From Sphingomonas sp. CFBP 8760 (lineage in GTDB: Bacteria > Pseudomonadota > Alphaproteobacteria > Sphingomonadales > Sphingomonadaceae), in contig NZ_JACYUG010000002.1 in assembly GCF_014841615.1 (NCBI RefSeq), positions 1-64,000 of the forward strand: a stretch of DNA of 64,000 nucleotides, read 5' to 3'. The notes under the pieces are model-generated. The model did no database searches and was not told where the DNA came from. It saw only the letters and a list, made by a program, of their open reading frames with translations. The translations under genes and the position numbers were made by a program. Shown here in pieces: positions 1-8,283 of the stretch. Position 1 is the first letter of the stretch. Each line of letters starts with the position of its first letter.

Positions 1-21
1 CGAAGAAAGAAACATCACGGC

Positions 22-43
22 AAAAGGGGGCGCAAGCGCCCCC
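22..43 (-). terminator. Rho-independent terminator of the TonB receptor gene
   Basis: GGGGGCGC and GCGCCCCC form an 8-bp GC stem around a 2-nt AA centre (26-43). Read on the minus strand the stem is followed at once by TTTT. It lies 8 bp past the receptor stop codon. Confidence 0.8.
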
Positions 44-51
44 CTCCGCCC

Positions 52-2532
52 TCAGAAATCCAGACGCGCGGTCGCAGAGATCGCGCGGCCGTTGAGCAAC
101 CGGCCGCGGACGATGCCGCTGGCGGGAATGCGATCCTCGTCGATCGAGGTCAGTGCCCGCGTATCGAACACGTTGGTGGCGTTCAGCGACAATAGCAGCC
201 GTTCGGTCGGACGGAGCTGCACGAAGGCGTTGGTCGTGACATAGCCCGGCATCTTCAGCAGGTTGACATCCTGCGAATAGCTGTCGGTGGTGCCAATGAA
301 CACGGCCCCCACTGCGAAACGATCGTTGCTGATCTGCGGCGTCGCCTGGAAGATCAGGCTGGCCTGATGACGCGGGGTGTTGCCGTCGACCGCCGGGTTC
401 ACCCGGTCACGGACGATCTCGGCGTCGGTCCAGGTCGCCCCGCCGGTCAGGCTGAACAGACCGTGGCGGATGCCACCTTCGAACTCCAGTCCCGTGGCAC
501 GGTAGTCGCGTGCGATGACGGCGCCGGTCGAGGTGTTGATGTTCGAATCCTGCGCGTCGACATGAAAACCGGTCAGGTTCAGCGTCAGGTCCGCCCGGCG
601 GAACTTCACGCCGAGTTCGGCCTGCTTGACGGGATCGTAGGAAGCCGATGGGATCAGCAACCGGCCGGTTGCATTGTCGATCACCGCGCCGAACGTGATC
701 CGGTCGGCATTGGCGCGGGCGCCGCGGCTGTAGCGGCCGAACACCGCGAACGGCTCCGACACGCGGAAGTTGATGCCCGCCGAGTAGGACAGATAGTGAT
801 AGTCGTAATCGACCAGACCGGGCGCGCCGATCGGGGTCACGCCGACGCGCTGCTCGGGCGGCGAGATCAGCCCGTTCCCGTCAATGTCACGCGCGACCTG
901 CCCGACCCGGCCATTGCCCAGTTCGACCCCGAACACCTGCCCGCTGGCGCTGCCATAATCGTAGCGCAAGCTGCCGCCGATCGACACGCGACCGATCCGG
1001 TAGTTCGCGGAGGCGAACGGCGCGTTCACCGTATAGGCCAGCCGCAACGTGCGGCGCTGCGTGCCCGACAACGGGTTATAGGCGTAGATGCCGTTCGCGG
1101 TTCGCGCCGCCCCGGTGCTGTCGAAGACGTTGAGCAACTCGGCATCCCCGCCGCCCCGGATTTCAGACACCGCGACGCCGTACAGGATCGACGTGTCGAT
1201 GGTCTGGCGCGCGGCATAGAAGCCCGCCGTGGTCGTCAGGCTGGCCTCGCCCAGTTCCCATACCCGGCTGGCCCGGATGTCGTTGGTGACGTTGCCGACA
1301 TCCTGCTGCCGCCGGTCGCGGATGTTGTAGATGCCGATCAGGCCGTTGCCGTTCAGCGTCGTCGGGTCGGCAACCGCCTGTCCCGCATTGGCGCCCGTTG
1401 CGTAGCGGAAGCTGCCACCGGTGGCACCGAGCCGCGTCAGCGCGGCGACCGGGGTCAGCATCAGGCTGCTGAACGGCCCGATCAGCCCGCCCGATCGTTC
1501 CGCGTACCGAAACCGTTCCATGATCGTCCAGCCCGCCAGCGTGAACTGGCCCTCCACGCCGAAGGCCTGCTCCTTGACCCGGTGGCCGTTGCGGATGTCC
1601 TCCAGGATCGGCTGGTTGTTCTCGTCGAGCAACGTCACCGACTGGAGGGCGCGGGTCGACAGCGTATCCTTGGTCGGATCGAAACCGGGCACCGCGCTCA
1701 ACTTCGGATCGGCATCGGTACCGGTCACGCGCAGCGGCACCGAATCATAGAAGGGCGAACGATCGTCGAGATATTTGCCGTACAGCCGGATATAGCCACC
1801 GGTGAATTCCCTAGTGACATTGGCCTTGATCTGGCCGCCACGTTGCCCGTCGAAGCCGATCCGGCGGGGGCCTTCGCCCTGCCGGTAGAAGCCGCCGACA
1901 TGAAAGCGCAGATTGCTGGTCAGCCGGCCGCCATAATCGAAATCGGCACGATACTGGTCGAAGTCGAAACCTGCGGTCAGCGCCACCGCGCCACCCTCGC
2001 GTTCGCCGGTCTTCGAGATGAAGTTGATGATCCCGCCCGGCGAGTTGGAGGCGAAGGTGGAGGCGGAGCCACCCCGGATCGCCTCCACCTGGGCCAGATT
2101 GAGATCGACGCGCACGAAGCTGTCCGAGCTCGCCCCGACAATGTCGCCGAATTCCATCACCGGCAGGCCGTCTTCCTGCAACTGCACGAACTTCGCGCCG
2201 GAAGACGACAGCGGCAGGCCCCGGATCGTGATGTTGGCGATGCTTTCGCCGTTGGGCGCTTCGGCCAGAATGCCGGGAATATCGCGGAGCAGCTCGCCGA
2301 CCGAACGTGGCGCGAGCTTGGCGATCTCCGCCTCGCGCAACACGCTGGTCGAGGTGGCGCTATCCAGCCGGTCGCGCCCCTTGGCGACGCCGGTGGTGAC
2401 GACATCGGCCCCCTGCGGAGCCTGTGCCGGCACCGGTGCCGCTGGTATCGCCGGTGTGTCGGGTGTCGCCGACGCCGCAACCGGCATCATCAGCGCGATC
2501 GGCGCCACGGTCAGCAAAGCATTGCACTTCAT
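52..2532 (-). CDS. TonB-dependent outer-membrane receptor
   Basis: An 826-residue outer-membrane gated channel that would import a scarce ligand using TonB energy. The start ATG at 2532 opens directly into a signal peptide (hydrophobic stretch, then an Ala-rich cleavage region and a Pro/Ala linker). A plug domain follows, with the segments SVGELLRDIPGI and ITIRGLP and the VEAIRGGSASTF region typical of the family. The rest is a beta barrel of alternating aromatic strands ending in a terminal Phe, the usual BAM signal. An in-frame start further upstream would add a long non-signal extension and is not favoured. The ligand cannot be told from sequence; siderophore or carbohydrate-type receptors look alike here. 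The gene stands alone with its own terminator. Confidence 0.93.
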   Translation of the reverse strand: MKCNALLTVAPIALMMPVAASATPDTPAIPAAPVPAQAPQGADVVTTGVAKGRDRLDSATSTSVLREAEIAKLAPRSVGELLRDIPGILAEAPNGESIANITIRGLPLSSSGAKFVQLQEDGLPVMEFGDIVGASSDSFVRVDLNLAQVEAIRGGSASTFASNSPGGIINFISKTGEREGGAVALTAGFDFDQYRADFDYGGRLTSNLRFHVGGFYRQGEGPRRIGFDGQRGGQIKANVTREFTGGYIRLYGKYLDDRSPFYDSVPLRVTGTDADPKLSAVPGFDPTKDTLSTRALQSVTLLDENNQPILEDIRNGHRVKEQAFGVEGQFTLAGWTIMERFRYAERSGGLIGPFSSLMLTPVAALTRLGATGGSFRYATGANAGQAVADPTTLNGNGLIGIYNIRDRRQQDVGNVTNDIRASRVWELGEASLTTTAGFYAARQTIDTSILYGVAVSEIRGGGDAELLNVFDSTGAARTANGIYAYNPLSGTQRRTLRLAYTVNAPFASANYRIGRVSIGGSLRYDYGSASGQVFGVELGNGRVGQVARDIDGNGLISPPEQRVGVTPIGAPGLVDYDYHYLSYSAGINFRVSEPFAVFGRYSRGARANADRITFGAVIDNATGRLLIPSASYDPVKQAELGVKFRRADLTLNLTGFHVDAQDSNINTSTGAVIARDYRATGLEFEGGIRHGLFSLTGGATWTDAEIVRDRVNPAVDGNTPRHQASLIFQATPQISNDRFAVGAVFIGTTDSYSQDVNLLKMPGYVTTNAFVQLRPTERLLLSLNATNVFDTRALTSIDEDRIPASGIVRGRLLNGRAISATARLDF

Positions 2533-2724
2533 CAAGAAATCCACCCCCAAAAAACGGCTTTTGCTGTTTATAGGACGCGGTACCGGGCGCGGGTCGAACA
2601 TCCCGGATTCAGGATGGGCGCTGAAGCGCAATTTATCTTTTCGTTGGTTTACAGATCGTCAGCCCAATACCGGGCCTATGACCGCAAATCGGGCATCGGG
2701 CTGCCGCAATATGTCGTCATGATA

Positions 2725-2762
2725 TGAAAAAGGGCGCGGAGGCTGTCGCCTCCACGCCCTTT
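2725..2762 (-). terminator. Rho-independent terminator after rplS
   Basis: AAAGGGCG and CGCCCTTT flank GGAGGC and GCCTCC (2729-2762), a long near-perfect stem. On the minus strand it is followed by a run of Ts. It ends the rplS transcript 23 bp after the stop codon. Confidence 0.88.
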
Positions 2763-2784
2763 CCCGTCGTATGGTTCGTGCCGT

Positions 2785-3174
2785 TTACTCGGCAGCGACG
2801 CCCTTGGCAGGACGCGTATCGCGGCGTTCCGCGATCCGCGCCGACTTGCCGGTACGACCACGCAGATAATAGAGCTTTGCGCGACGCACGGCGCCCTTTC
2901 GGACGACGTCGATCGAATCGATGTTCGGCGAATACAGCGGGAAGACGCGCTCGACGCCCTCACCGAACGAAATCTTGCGGACGGTGAACGAGGAACCCAT
3001 GCCCTTGTTCGACCGGGCGATGCACACGCCTTCATAGGCCTGCACGCGGGTACGCTCGCCTTCGACCACCTTCACGCCGACCTTCAGCGTATCGCCGGGG
3101 CGGAACTCGGGGATCGCGCGCTTGGCGGTGAGCTTCTCGATCTGCTCGGCTTCGATCTGCTGGATAATGTTCAT
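2785..3174 (-). CDS. rplS: 50S ribosomal protein L19
   Basis: A 129-residue ribosomal protein L19, located at the 30S-50S interface. The start [15 protein letters not shown], the FRPGDTLKV segment and the RAKLYYLRG segment near residue 105 are all diagnostic. The C-terminal tail ([12 protein letters not shown]) is slightly longer than in E. coli, as is common in alphaproteobacteria. It starts 4 bp after the trmD stop, so the two are co-transcribed, and a strong terminator follows. The longer in-frame extension upstream lies inside trmD and is rejected. Confidence 0.98.
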   Translation of the reverse strand: MNIIQQIEAEQIEKLTAKRAIPEFRPGDTLKVGVKVVEGERTRVQAYEGVCIARSNKGMGSSFTVRKISFGEGVERVFPLYSPNIDSIDVVRKGAVRRAKLYYLRGRTGKSARIAERRDTRPAKGVAAE

Positions 3175-3178
3175 CGCA

Positions 3179-3910
3179 TCAGTCCTTGTCACGCCGCGCG
3201 CCAGAGGGAGGCTGAACCCGAGCGCCCTCATGGCGCTCCCAAAGGTCCGGCCTCCGTAGCCGTGTATCGGTCTCGGCCATCGACTTTCGCCAAGCCGCGA
3301 TCCTCGCATGATCCCCCGATCGCAGCACTTCGGGGATCGTGCGCCCTTCCCATTCAAATGGTCGGGTATAGTGTGGATACTCGAGCAGCCCCTGTTCGAA
3401 GCTTTCGTCATCCCCACTTGAAGCTGCGCCCATTACGCCGGGAAGCAGCCGGACGCAAGCGTCCAGCAATACCAGCGCCCCCATCTCGCCGCCCGACAGG
3501 ACATAATCGCCGATCGACACCGGTTCGACCGCGCGACCCTCGAACAACCGCTCGTCGAATCCTTCGAACCGGCCGCACAGCAAGGTCAAGCCGGGGCCGG
3601 TGGCCAGTTGCCTGACCCGTTCCTGGGTCAGCGGTGCGCCGCGGGGGGTCAGGGCCAGCACAGGGAGGCCGGGTGCCATGGCCGCAGCGTGATCGACCGC
3701 GCGGGCCAACACGTCGGCGCGCAGCACCATGCCCGCCCCCCCGCCGGCGGGCGTATCGTCGACCGAGCGATGCCGATCGGTGGCGAAGTCGCGCAACTGG
3801 ATCGCGTCGCACCGCCATCGTTCCTCACGCAGCGCACGGCCGGCGAGCGATTGACCTAGCGGTCCGGGGAACATGTCGGGATAAAGGGTGATTATCTGGG
3901 CGATGAACAT
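3179..3910 (-). CDS. trmD: tRNA (guanine37-N1)-methyltransferase
   Basis: TrmD, 243 residues, methylates G37 of tRNAs from S-adenosylmethionine and so prevents +1 frameshifting. The N-terminus [19 protein letters not shown] and the trefoil-knot SAM segment [11 protein letters not shown] are hallmark. An Asp-rich [13 protein letters not shown] loop matches the substrate-binding region. The start ATG (3910) fits the conserved N-terminus exactly, and its codon overlaps the divergent flavoprotein start. Upstream on the same strand the next gene is rimM, about 950 bp away across the opposite-strand gene. Transcription must therefore read antisense through that gene or start inside it. Confidence 0.97.
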   Translation of the reverse strand: MFIAQIITLYPDMFPGPLGQSLAGRALREERWRCDAIQLRDFATDRHRSVDDTPAGGGAGMVLRADVLARAVDHAAAMAPGLPVLALTPRGAPLTQERVRQLATGPGLTLLCGRFEGFDERLFEGRAVEPVSIGDYVLSGGEMGALVLLDACVRLLPGVMGAASSGDDESFEQGLLEYPHYTRPFEWEGRTIPEVLRSGDHARIAAWRKSMAETDTRLRRPDLWERHEGARVQPPSGARRDKD

Positions 3911-4856
3911 GACCACCCCCCTTCCCCCCGCCGCACGCCCTGCGCAAGGGGTGGACGATTGCATCATCATCGGTGCCGGTCCCGCCGGGCTGACGGCAGC
4001 GATCTATCTCGCGCGGTTCCTGCTCACCATCCGGCTGTTCGATTCGGGTGACAGCCGCGCGGCCTGGATACCGCGGACGCATAATCATGCCGGCTATCCC
4101 GATGGCATTGCCGGCATCGAATTGCTCCGGCGGATGCGGGAACAGGCGGAACGGTTCGGCGCAGTCCGGGAAGAGGCCAAGGTAACCGCGATCGAATGCG
4201 ATGGCGAGGAATTCATCGTCCATCTCGGCGATCACACCGCCCGCGCCCGATCGGTGCTGCTCGCCACCGGCGTGGTCAACAATCGCCCGGCGATGGAGGC
4301 CGGGCTTCACCGCCGGGCGCTGGCCGAAGGGCTGCTACGCTATTGTCCGATCTGCGACGGTTACGAAGTGACCGACAAGCGGGTCGGCGTGATCGGCAAG
4401 GGTCGGCACGGGATGAAGGAAGCCCTGTTCCTGCGTAGCTATACGCGCGACGTGACGCTGGTCAGTCCGGATGCCGAAACGGATCTGGATGCCGAATGCG
4501 AGGCGGCGCTGGACGCGGCGGGCGTGGCGCGGGTCAGTGGCCCCTGCGGCGGTTTCGCGATCGAGGAACGGCAATTCGCCTTCGACACCGCCAATGGGCG
4601 GGTGGCGTTCGACAGCGTCTATCCGGCGATGGGATCGGTGATCCGCTCCGAACTGGCGGTCGCGGCGGGTGCGCGAGCGACGGACGAGGGATGCCTGGAG
4701 GTGGACGATCACCAGCGAACCTCGATTCCCGGCCTGTTCGCCGCAGGCGACGTGGTGAAGGGGCTGGACCAGATCAGCCACGCGATGGGCGAGGCGGGCG
4801 TGGCCGCCACCACGATCCGCAATCTGCTGGCGGAAAGACAGCCGATCCGGCGATAG
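3909..4856 (+). CDS. Thioredoxin reductase-like FAD/NAD(P)H disulfide oxidoreductase
   Basis: A 315-residue flavoprotein of the thioredoxin reductase family. The FAD dinucleotide fold [18 protein letters not shown] is near the N-terminus. A redox CPIC pair sits in [10 protein letters not shown] at about residue 145, where true TrxB has CATC. A second Rossmann region and a C-terminal FAD motif [18 protein letters not shown] follow. The ATG at 3909 shares CATG with the trmD start; a GTG at 3950 just before [10 protein letters not shown] is an alternative. The gene is inserted on the opposite strand between rimM and trmD and ends 3 bp from the rimM stop. The physiological partner is unknown; the changed active-site dipeptide argues against assuming it is the housekeeping thioredoxin reductase. 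Confidence 0.9.
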   Translation: MTTPLPPAARPAQGVDDCIIIGAGPAGLTAAIYLARFLLTIRLFDSGDSRAAWIPRTHNHAGYPDGIAGIELLRRMREQAERFGAVREEAKVTAIECDGEEFIVHLGDHTARARSVLLATGVVNNRPAMEAGLHRRALAEGLLRYCPICDGYEVTDKRVGVIGKGRHGMKEALFLRSYTRDVTLVSPDAETDLDAECEAALDAAGVARVSGPCGGFAIEERQFAFDTANGRVAFDSVYPAMGSVIRSELAVAAGARATDEGCLEVDDHQRTSIPGLFAAGDVVKGLDQISHAMGEAGVAATTIRNLLAERQPIRR

Positions 4857-4859
4857 AAC

Positions 4860-5336
4860 CTATTCGACGAAGGCGGGATCGACCACCATCCGTTCGAACG
4901 ACCAGTCCGGCACCGCCTCCGACCGCATCGGCACCATGAAGCGCTTGCCGGTCGGGCGTTCGATCTCGATCACGTCACCCGCGCCGAAATTGTCGATCGC
5001 CACCACCTGCCCCAATGGATCGCCATCCGGCGTCACCACTGGCAGGCCGATCAGGTCGGTGTGGTAATATTCGCCTTCGCCCAGTGGCGGTAGCGCCGAT
5101 CGCGGCACCGTCAAGGCGGTGCCGCGCAACGCTTCGGCAGCGGTACGATCCGGCACCTGCGCGAACCGCACGATCGCGCCGTTGCCACCATGCCGGAGCG
5201 AGGTGAGCGTCAGCGCACCGTCGTTGAACGAGCGGTAACCATCCAGATTCCCGGCGAAGACCTTCAGACGGACCTCGCCCGCCACGCCATGTGCACCGAT
5301 CACGGCGGCCAGTGTGACGGGTGGGTCGTTCTTCAT
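4860..5336 (-). CDS. rimM: Ribosome maturation factor RimM
   Basis: A 158-residue 16S rRNA processing factor that binds S19 during maturation of the 30S head. The N-terminal RimM domain contains VIGAHGVAGEVRLKVF. The C-terminal PRC-barrel contains GEYYHTDLIGLPV and VIEIERPTGKRFMVP. The ATG at 5336 is chosen because AAGGA lies 7 nt upstream; the in-frame ATG at 5360 has no such site. It follows the small acidic gene by 4 bp and is part of the rpsP transcript. Confidence 0.96.
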   Translation of the reverse strand: MKNDPPVTLAAVIGAHGVAGEVRLKVFAGNLDGYRSFNDGALTLTSLRHGGNGAIVRFAQVPDRTAAEALRGTALTVPRSALPPLGEGEYYHTDLIGLPVVTPDGDPLGQVVAIDNFGAGDVIEIERPTGKRFMVPMRSEAVPDWSFERMVVDPAFVE

Positions 5337-5340
5337 GCGA

Positions 5341-5499
5341 TCATCCTTGGGGGGAGCCATCGTCCTCCGAGGGACTGTCGTCGGCGCCTTCGGCCGGATC
5401 GTTGGCCGACACGCCCTGATTGGTCGCGTCTTCCAGATCGTCAGGCGTGGTGCGGGGGTCCGGCAGGGAACCGGGCCGGGATTCGGGATCGTGGGTCAT
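5341..5499 (-). CDS. Small acidic hypothetical protein between rpsP and rimM
   Basis: A 52-residue, very acidic protein rich in Asp, Glu, Pro and Ser, without a signal peptide or membrane segment, probably intrinsically disordered. The start ATG at 5499 is preceded by AAGGAG with 6-nt spacing; the adjacent ATG at 5502 would leave only 3 nt. It begins 56 bp after rpsP and ends 4 bp before rimM, so translation is likely coupled to that operon. I do not recognise the family. Placement inside a ribosome-assembly operon is the only functional hint. Confidence 0.72.
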   Translation of the reverse strand: MTHDPESRPGSLPDPRTTPDDLEDATNQGVSANDPAEGADDSPSEDDGSPQG

Positions 5500-5555
5500 C
5501 ATGCACTCCTTCGACTGATCCAGCCTAGGCAACGCATGACGACCCCATCCGCTGC

Positions 5556-5978
5556 TTATGCTTCTGCGGTGGTTTCCGCTTCGGCATCCGCCACCGGTTC
5601 GGCCGGCGTCGCAGCGGCGGCAGCAGCGGCTTCTTCCTGCGCCTTCAGCTTCTCGGCCCGCTCCTCGGCGCGCTCGGTCGCCTTCTCGCCCGGCTTGCCC
5701 TTGCTGGGGTTGTTGCGCGCGGTGCGCTCACGCACGCCGGCGAGGTCCAGGAAGCGCGCGACGCGATCGGTCGGCTGCGCGCCGTTCGACAGCCAGTACT
5801 TGGCGCGATCGGCGTCGAGCACGACACGGTTCTCCGCGTCCTTGGCGAGCAGCGGGTTGTAGTTGCCGATCTTCTCGATGAACTTGCCGTCGCGGGGCGA
5901 GCGCGCATCGGCCACGACGATGCGGTAGTACGGACGCTTCTTGGAGCCGCCACGCGACAGACGAATGCTGAGTGCCAT
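5556..5978 (-). CDS. rpsP: 30S ribosomal protein S16
   Basis: Ribosomal protein S16, 140 residues. The N-terminal 80 residues carry the family signature, including [19 protein letters not shown] and [14 protein letters not shown]-terminal tail of about 55 residues rich in Ala, Glu and Lys follows; such extensions are frequent in alphaproteobacterial S16. It lies downstream of ffh on the same strand with a 60-bp gap and leads the segment that contains rimM. Confidence 0.98.
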   Translation of the reverse strand: MALSIRLSRGGSKKRPYYRIVVADARSPRDGKFIEKIGNYNPLLAKDAENRVVLDADRAKYWLSNGAQPTDRVARFLDLAGVRERTARNNPSKGKPGEKATERAEERAEKLKAQEEAAAAAAATPAEPVADAEAETTAEA

Positions 5979-6038
5979 GATATATTTCCTGTAGGTTGTG
6001 GTTTGGTATTCAGTCGGAGCCGGCCGGAACCGGCATCG

Positions 6039-7541
6039 TCATTTCTTCTTGATGAGGTTTTCGAAACCGGGAGGAAGTTTCGGCATCCCGTCGGGGCCGG
6101 CCGGGCCGCCGAGTCCTGGCAGGCCACCGCCCGCCTTCTGCATCAGGTCGCCCATGCCGGGGCCGCCGATCGCATTGCCGAGACCGCCCATGCCGCCCCC
6201 CATGCCGCCCTTGCCCAGCATCGCCATCATGCCCTTGATCCCGCCCATCTTCTTGATCTTCTTCATGGCGGTGGACATTTCCTGATGCATCTTCAGGAGC
6301 TTGTTGACGTCCTGCACCGTGGTGCCAGACCCCTTGGCAATGCGGATCTTGCGCTTGGCATTGATGAGTTCGGGCTTGTTGCGCTCCTTGACCGTCATCG
6401 ATCCGATCATCGCATCCATGTGGATCAGGATCTTGTCGCCGCCGGCCTGCTGAAGCGCACCCTGCGCCTTCTTCATGCCGGGCATCATCCCCGCCAGTGC
6501 ACCGAGCCCGCCCATGCGCCGCATCTGCGCCAGCTGGCCGCGCAGGTCGTTCATGTCGAACTGACCCTTGGCCATCTTCATGGCCATCCGCTCGGCGTCT
6601 TCCTGCTGGATCGACTCGGCGGCGCGCTCGACCAGCGACACGACGTCGCCCATGCCGAGGATGCGACCCGCAACGCGTTCCGGGTGGAAGGCTTCCAGCG
6701 CGTCCAGCTTTTCGCCGGTGCCGGCGAACTTGATCGGCTTGCCGGTGACGGCGCGCATGGACAATGCCGCACCGCCGCGCGCATCGCCGTCCATCCGGGT
6801 CAGCACGACGCCGGTCAGCGGCACCTGATCCGAGAAGTTCTGCGCGACGTTGACCGCGTCCTGTCCGGTCAGCGCATCGACGACGAGCAGGATTTCCTGC
6901 GGCCGGGCGATATCCGCCACCGCCTTCATCTCGTCCATCAGCGCCTGATCGACGTGCAGACGACCGGCGGTGTCGAGCATCAGCACGTCGAAGCCCTGCA
7001 GCTTCGCCGCCTGCATCGCGCGCCGCGCGATCTCCACCGGTTGCTGCCCGGCGATGATCGGCAGCGTCGCGACCTCCACCTGCGTGCCCAGCGTCGCCAG
7101 TTGCTCCTGTGCATTGGGACGATTGACGTCGAGCGACGCCATCAGCACCTTCTTGCGATCACGACCGGACAGACGCTTGGCGATCTTGGCGGTCGTCGTG
7201 GTCTTGCCCGAGCCCTGAAGCCCGACCATCATCACCACCGCGGGCGGCGCCACGTCGAGCAACAGGTCGCTCTCGTCCGCGCCCAGCATCGCGATCAGCG
7301 CGTCGTGGACGATCTTGACGACCTGCTGACCCGGCGTGACCGAGCGCAGTACGTTCTGGCCGATCGCCTGTTCGGTCGCCTTCTCGACGAAATCGCGCGC
7401 GACGGGCAATGCCACGTCGGCTTCGAGCAGCGCGACCCGCACCTCGCGCATCGCGGCGCGAACATCGGCTTCGGTCAGCGCACCACGGCCACGCAGGCGA
7501 TCGAAGACGCCGCCAAGCCGGTCGCTCAGACTTTCAAACAT
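6039..7541 (-). CDS. ffh: Signal recognition particle GTPase Ffh
   Basis: The SRP54 protein, 500 residues, binds 4.5S RNA and nascent signal sequences and docks with FtsY. It has an N-terminal four-helix domain from MFESLSDRLGGVFDRL, a G domain with GLQGSGKTTTTAKIA (P-loop), DTAGRLHVD and TRMDGDARGG, and a C-terminal Met/Gly-rich M domain. The M domain here is unusually Gly/Met-rich near its end. The ATG at 7541 matches the conserved N-terminus; an upstream in-frame extension is Arg/Pro-rich shadow sequence. Its receptor gene ftsY lies 2 kb away on the other strand. Confidence 0.98.
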   Translation of the reverse strand: MFESLSDRLGGVFDRLRGRGALTEADVRAAMREVRVALLEADVALPVARDFVEKATEQAIGQNVLRSVTPGQQVVKIVHDALIAMLGADESDLLLDVAPPAVVMMVGLQGSGKTTTTAKIAKRLSGRDRKKVLMASLDVNRPNAQEQLATLGTQVEVATLPIIAGQQPVEIARRAMQAAKLQGFDVLMLDTAGRLHVDQALMDEMKAVADIARPQEILLVVDALTGQDAVNVAQNFSDQVPLTGVVLTRMDGDARGGAALSMRAVTGKPIKFAGTGEKLDALEAFHPERVAGRILGMGDVVSLVERAAESIQQEDAERMAMKMAKGQFDMNDLRGQLAQMRRMGGLGALAGMMPGMKKAQGALQQAGGDKILIHMDAMIGSMTVKERNKPELINAKRKIRIAKGSGTTVQDVNKLLKMHQEMSTAMKKIKKMGGIKGMMAMLGKGGMGGGMGGLGNAIGGPGMGDLMQKAGGGLPGLGGPAGPDGMPKLPPGFENLIKKK

Positions 7542-7571
7542 GGCCTCGACAACCCCGACTGGCGCCAAACG

Positions 7572-7603
7572 CAAAAGCGCCGGCGGGCGAAACCTCGCCG
7601 GCC
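7572..7603 (-). terminator. Possible terminator between the DUF924 gene and ffh
   Basis: GCCGGCG (7579-7585) pairs with CGCCGGC (7596-7602). On the minus strand the stem is followed two bases later by TTTT. It lies downstream of the DUF924 gene and upstream of ffh. The T run is short, so termination may be partial. Confidence 0.4.
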
Positions 7604-7707
7604 AGCGGGCACGCCGCACCGGGGCGGTCGTGCTTCTCTCAAGCGTCCGACTGAACGAACGTGCGGGGGCTGTTACAGGAACATGGGTGTGTTAGCAACC
7701 ATGCAGG

Positions 7708-8283
7708 TCACCAGCCGCCGCCGGTCTCCGCCAGATACGCCTGTTCCTCGGGCGTGGTATCCCGTCCCAACGCCGCGTTGCGCCCCGGAAAGCGGCCGAA
7801 TCGACCGAATACCGCACGATGGTCGCGCGCGAAGGCGGCGTTTTCCTCGATCCCCAGCGCCTCGAACGTCGCCACGCTCTTGTCCTGCAACGCCTCATCC
7901 TCGGCGTGCATCAGCGGCATGTAGAGGAACACCCGCCGCGCCGGCGGCATCGCCCGGTCATAGCCGCGCTCGATCGCCTCCAGCGTCAGGCCGACCGCCA
8001 GCGCGTCCGCCGCGAACGCCTGCGCCTGACCACGATGGAGATTGCGGGAAAACTGGTCGAGCACGATGATCGCCGCCAGCATCGTATCGGGATCGTCATG
8101 CCAGCCCGCCGCCTCGCCCGCCAGCAGGTCGTGGTTCAATCGGCCGAAGCGATCGGCGATCGTCCGGTCGAGCGCATCGTCGCGCCTGAATTGTGCTTCC
8201 TTCGACAGCCCGAACCAGAAGTCGAGCACTTCGCGTGCCTGCGCGTGGACTTGCGCGTCGTCCGTCCCTAGATCGCCCGTCAT
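7708..8283 (-). CDS. DUF924 family protein
   Basis: A 191-residue cytosolic helical protein of the DUF924 (YPO0702-type, TPR-like fold) family. The family segments VLDFWFGLSKEAQF, IIVLDQFSRNLHRGQA and RRVFLYMPLMHAED are all present. The function is unknown. The ATG at 8283 has GGGGGAG 5 nt upstream on the minus strand. That start codon overlaps the divergent mtaB start in a shared CATG. Conserved Arg, His and Asp residues in the middle segments could form a site, but no activity is established. Confidence 0.93.
   Translation of the reverse strand: MTGDLGTDDAQVHAQAREVLDFWFGLSKEAQFRRDDALDRTIADRFGRLNHDLLAGEAAGWHDDPDTMLAAIIVLDQFSRNLHRGQAQAFAADALAVGLTLEAIERGYDRAMPPARRVFLYMPLMHAEDEALQDKSVATFEALGIEENAAFARDHRAVFGRFGRFPGRNAALGRDTTPEEQAYLAETGGGW

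Noticed and set aside
367..2727. Long plus-strand open frame opposite the TonB receptor
   Set aside because: No ribosome site or motif; explained by codon bias of the receptor gene.
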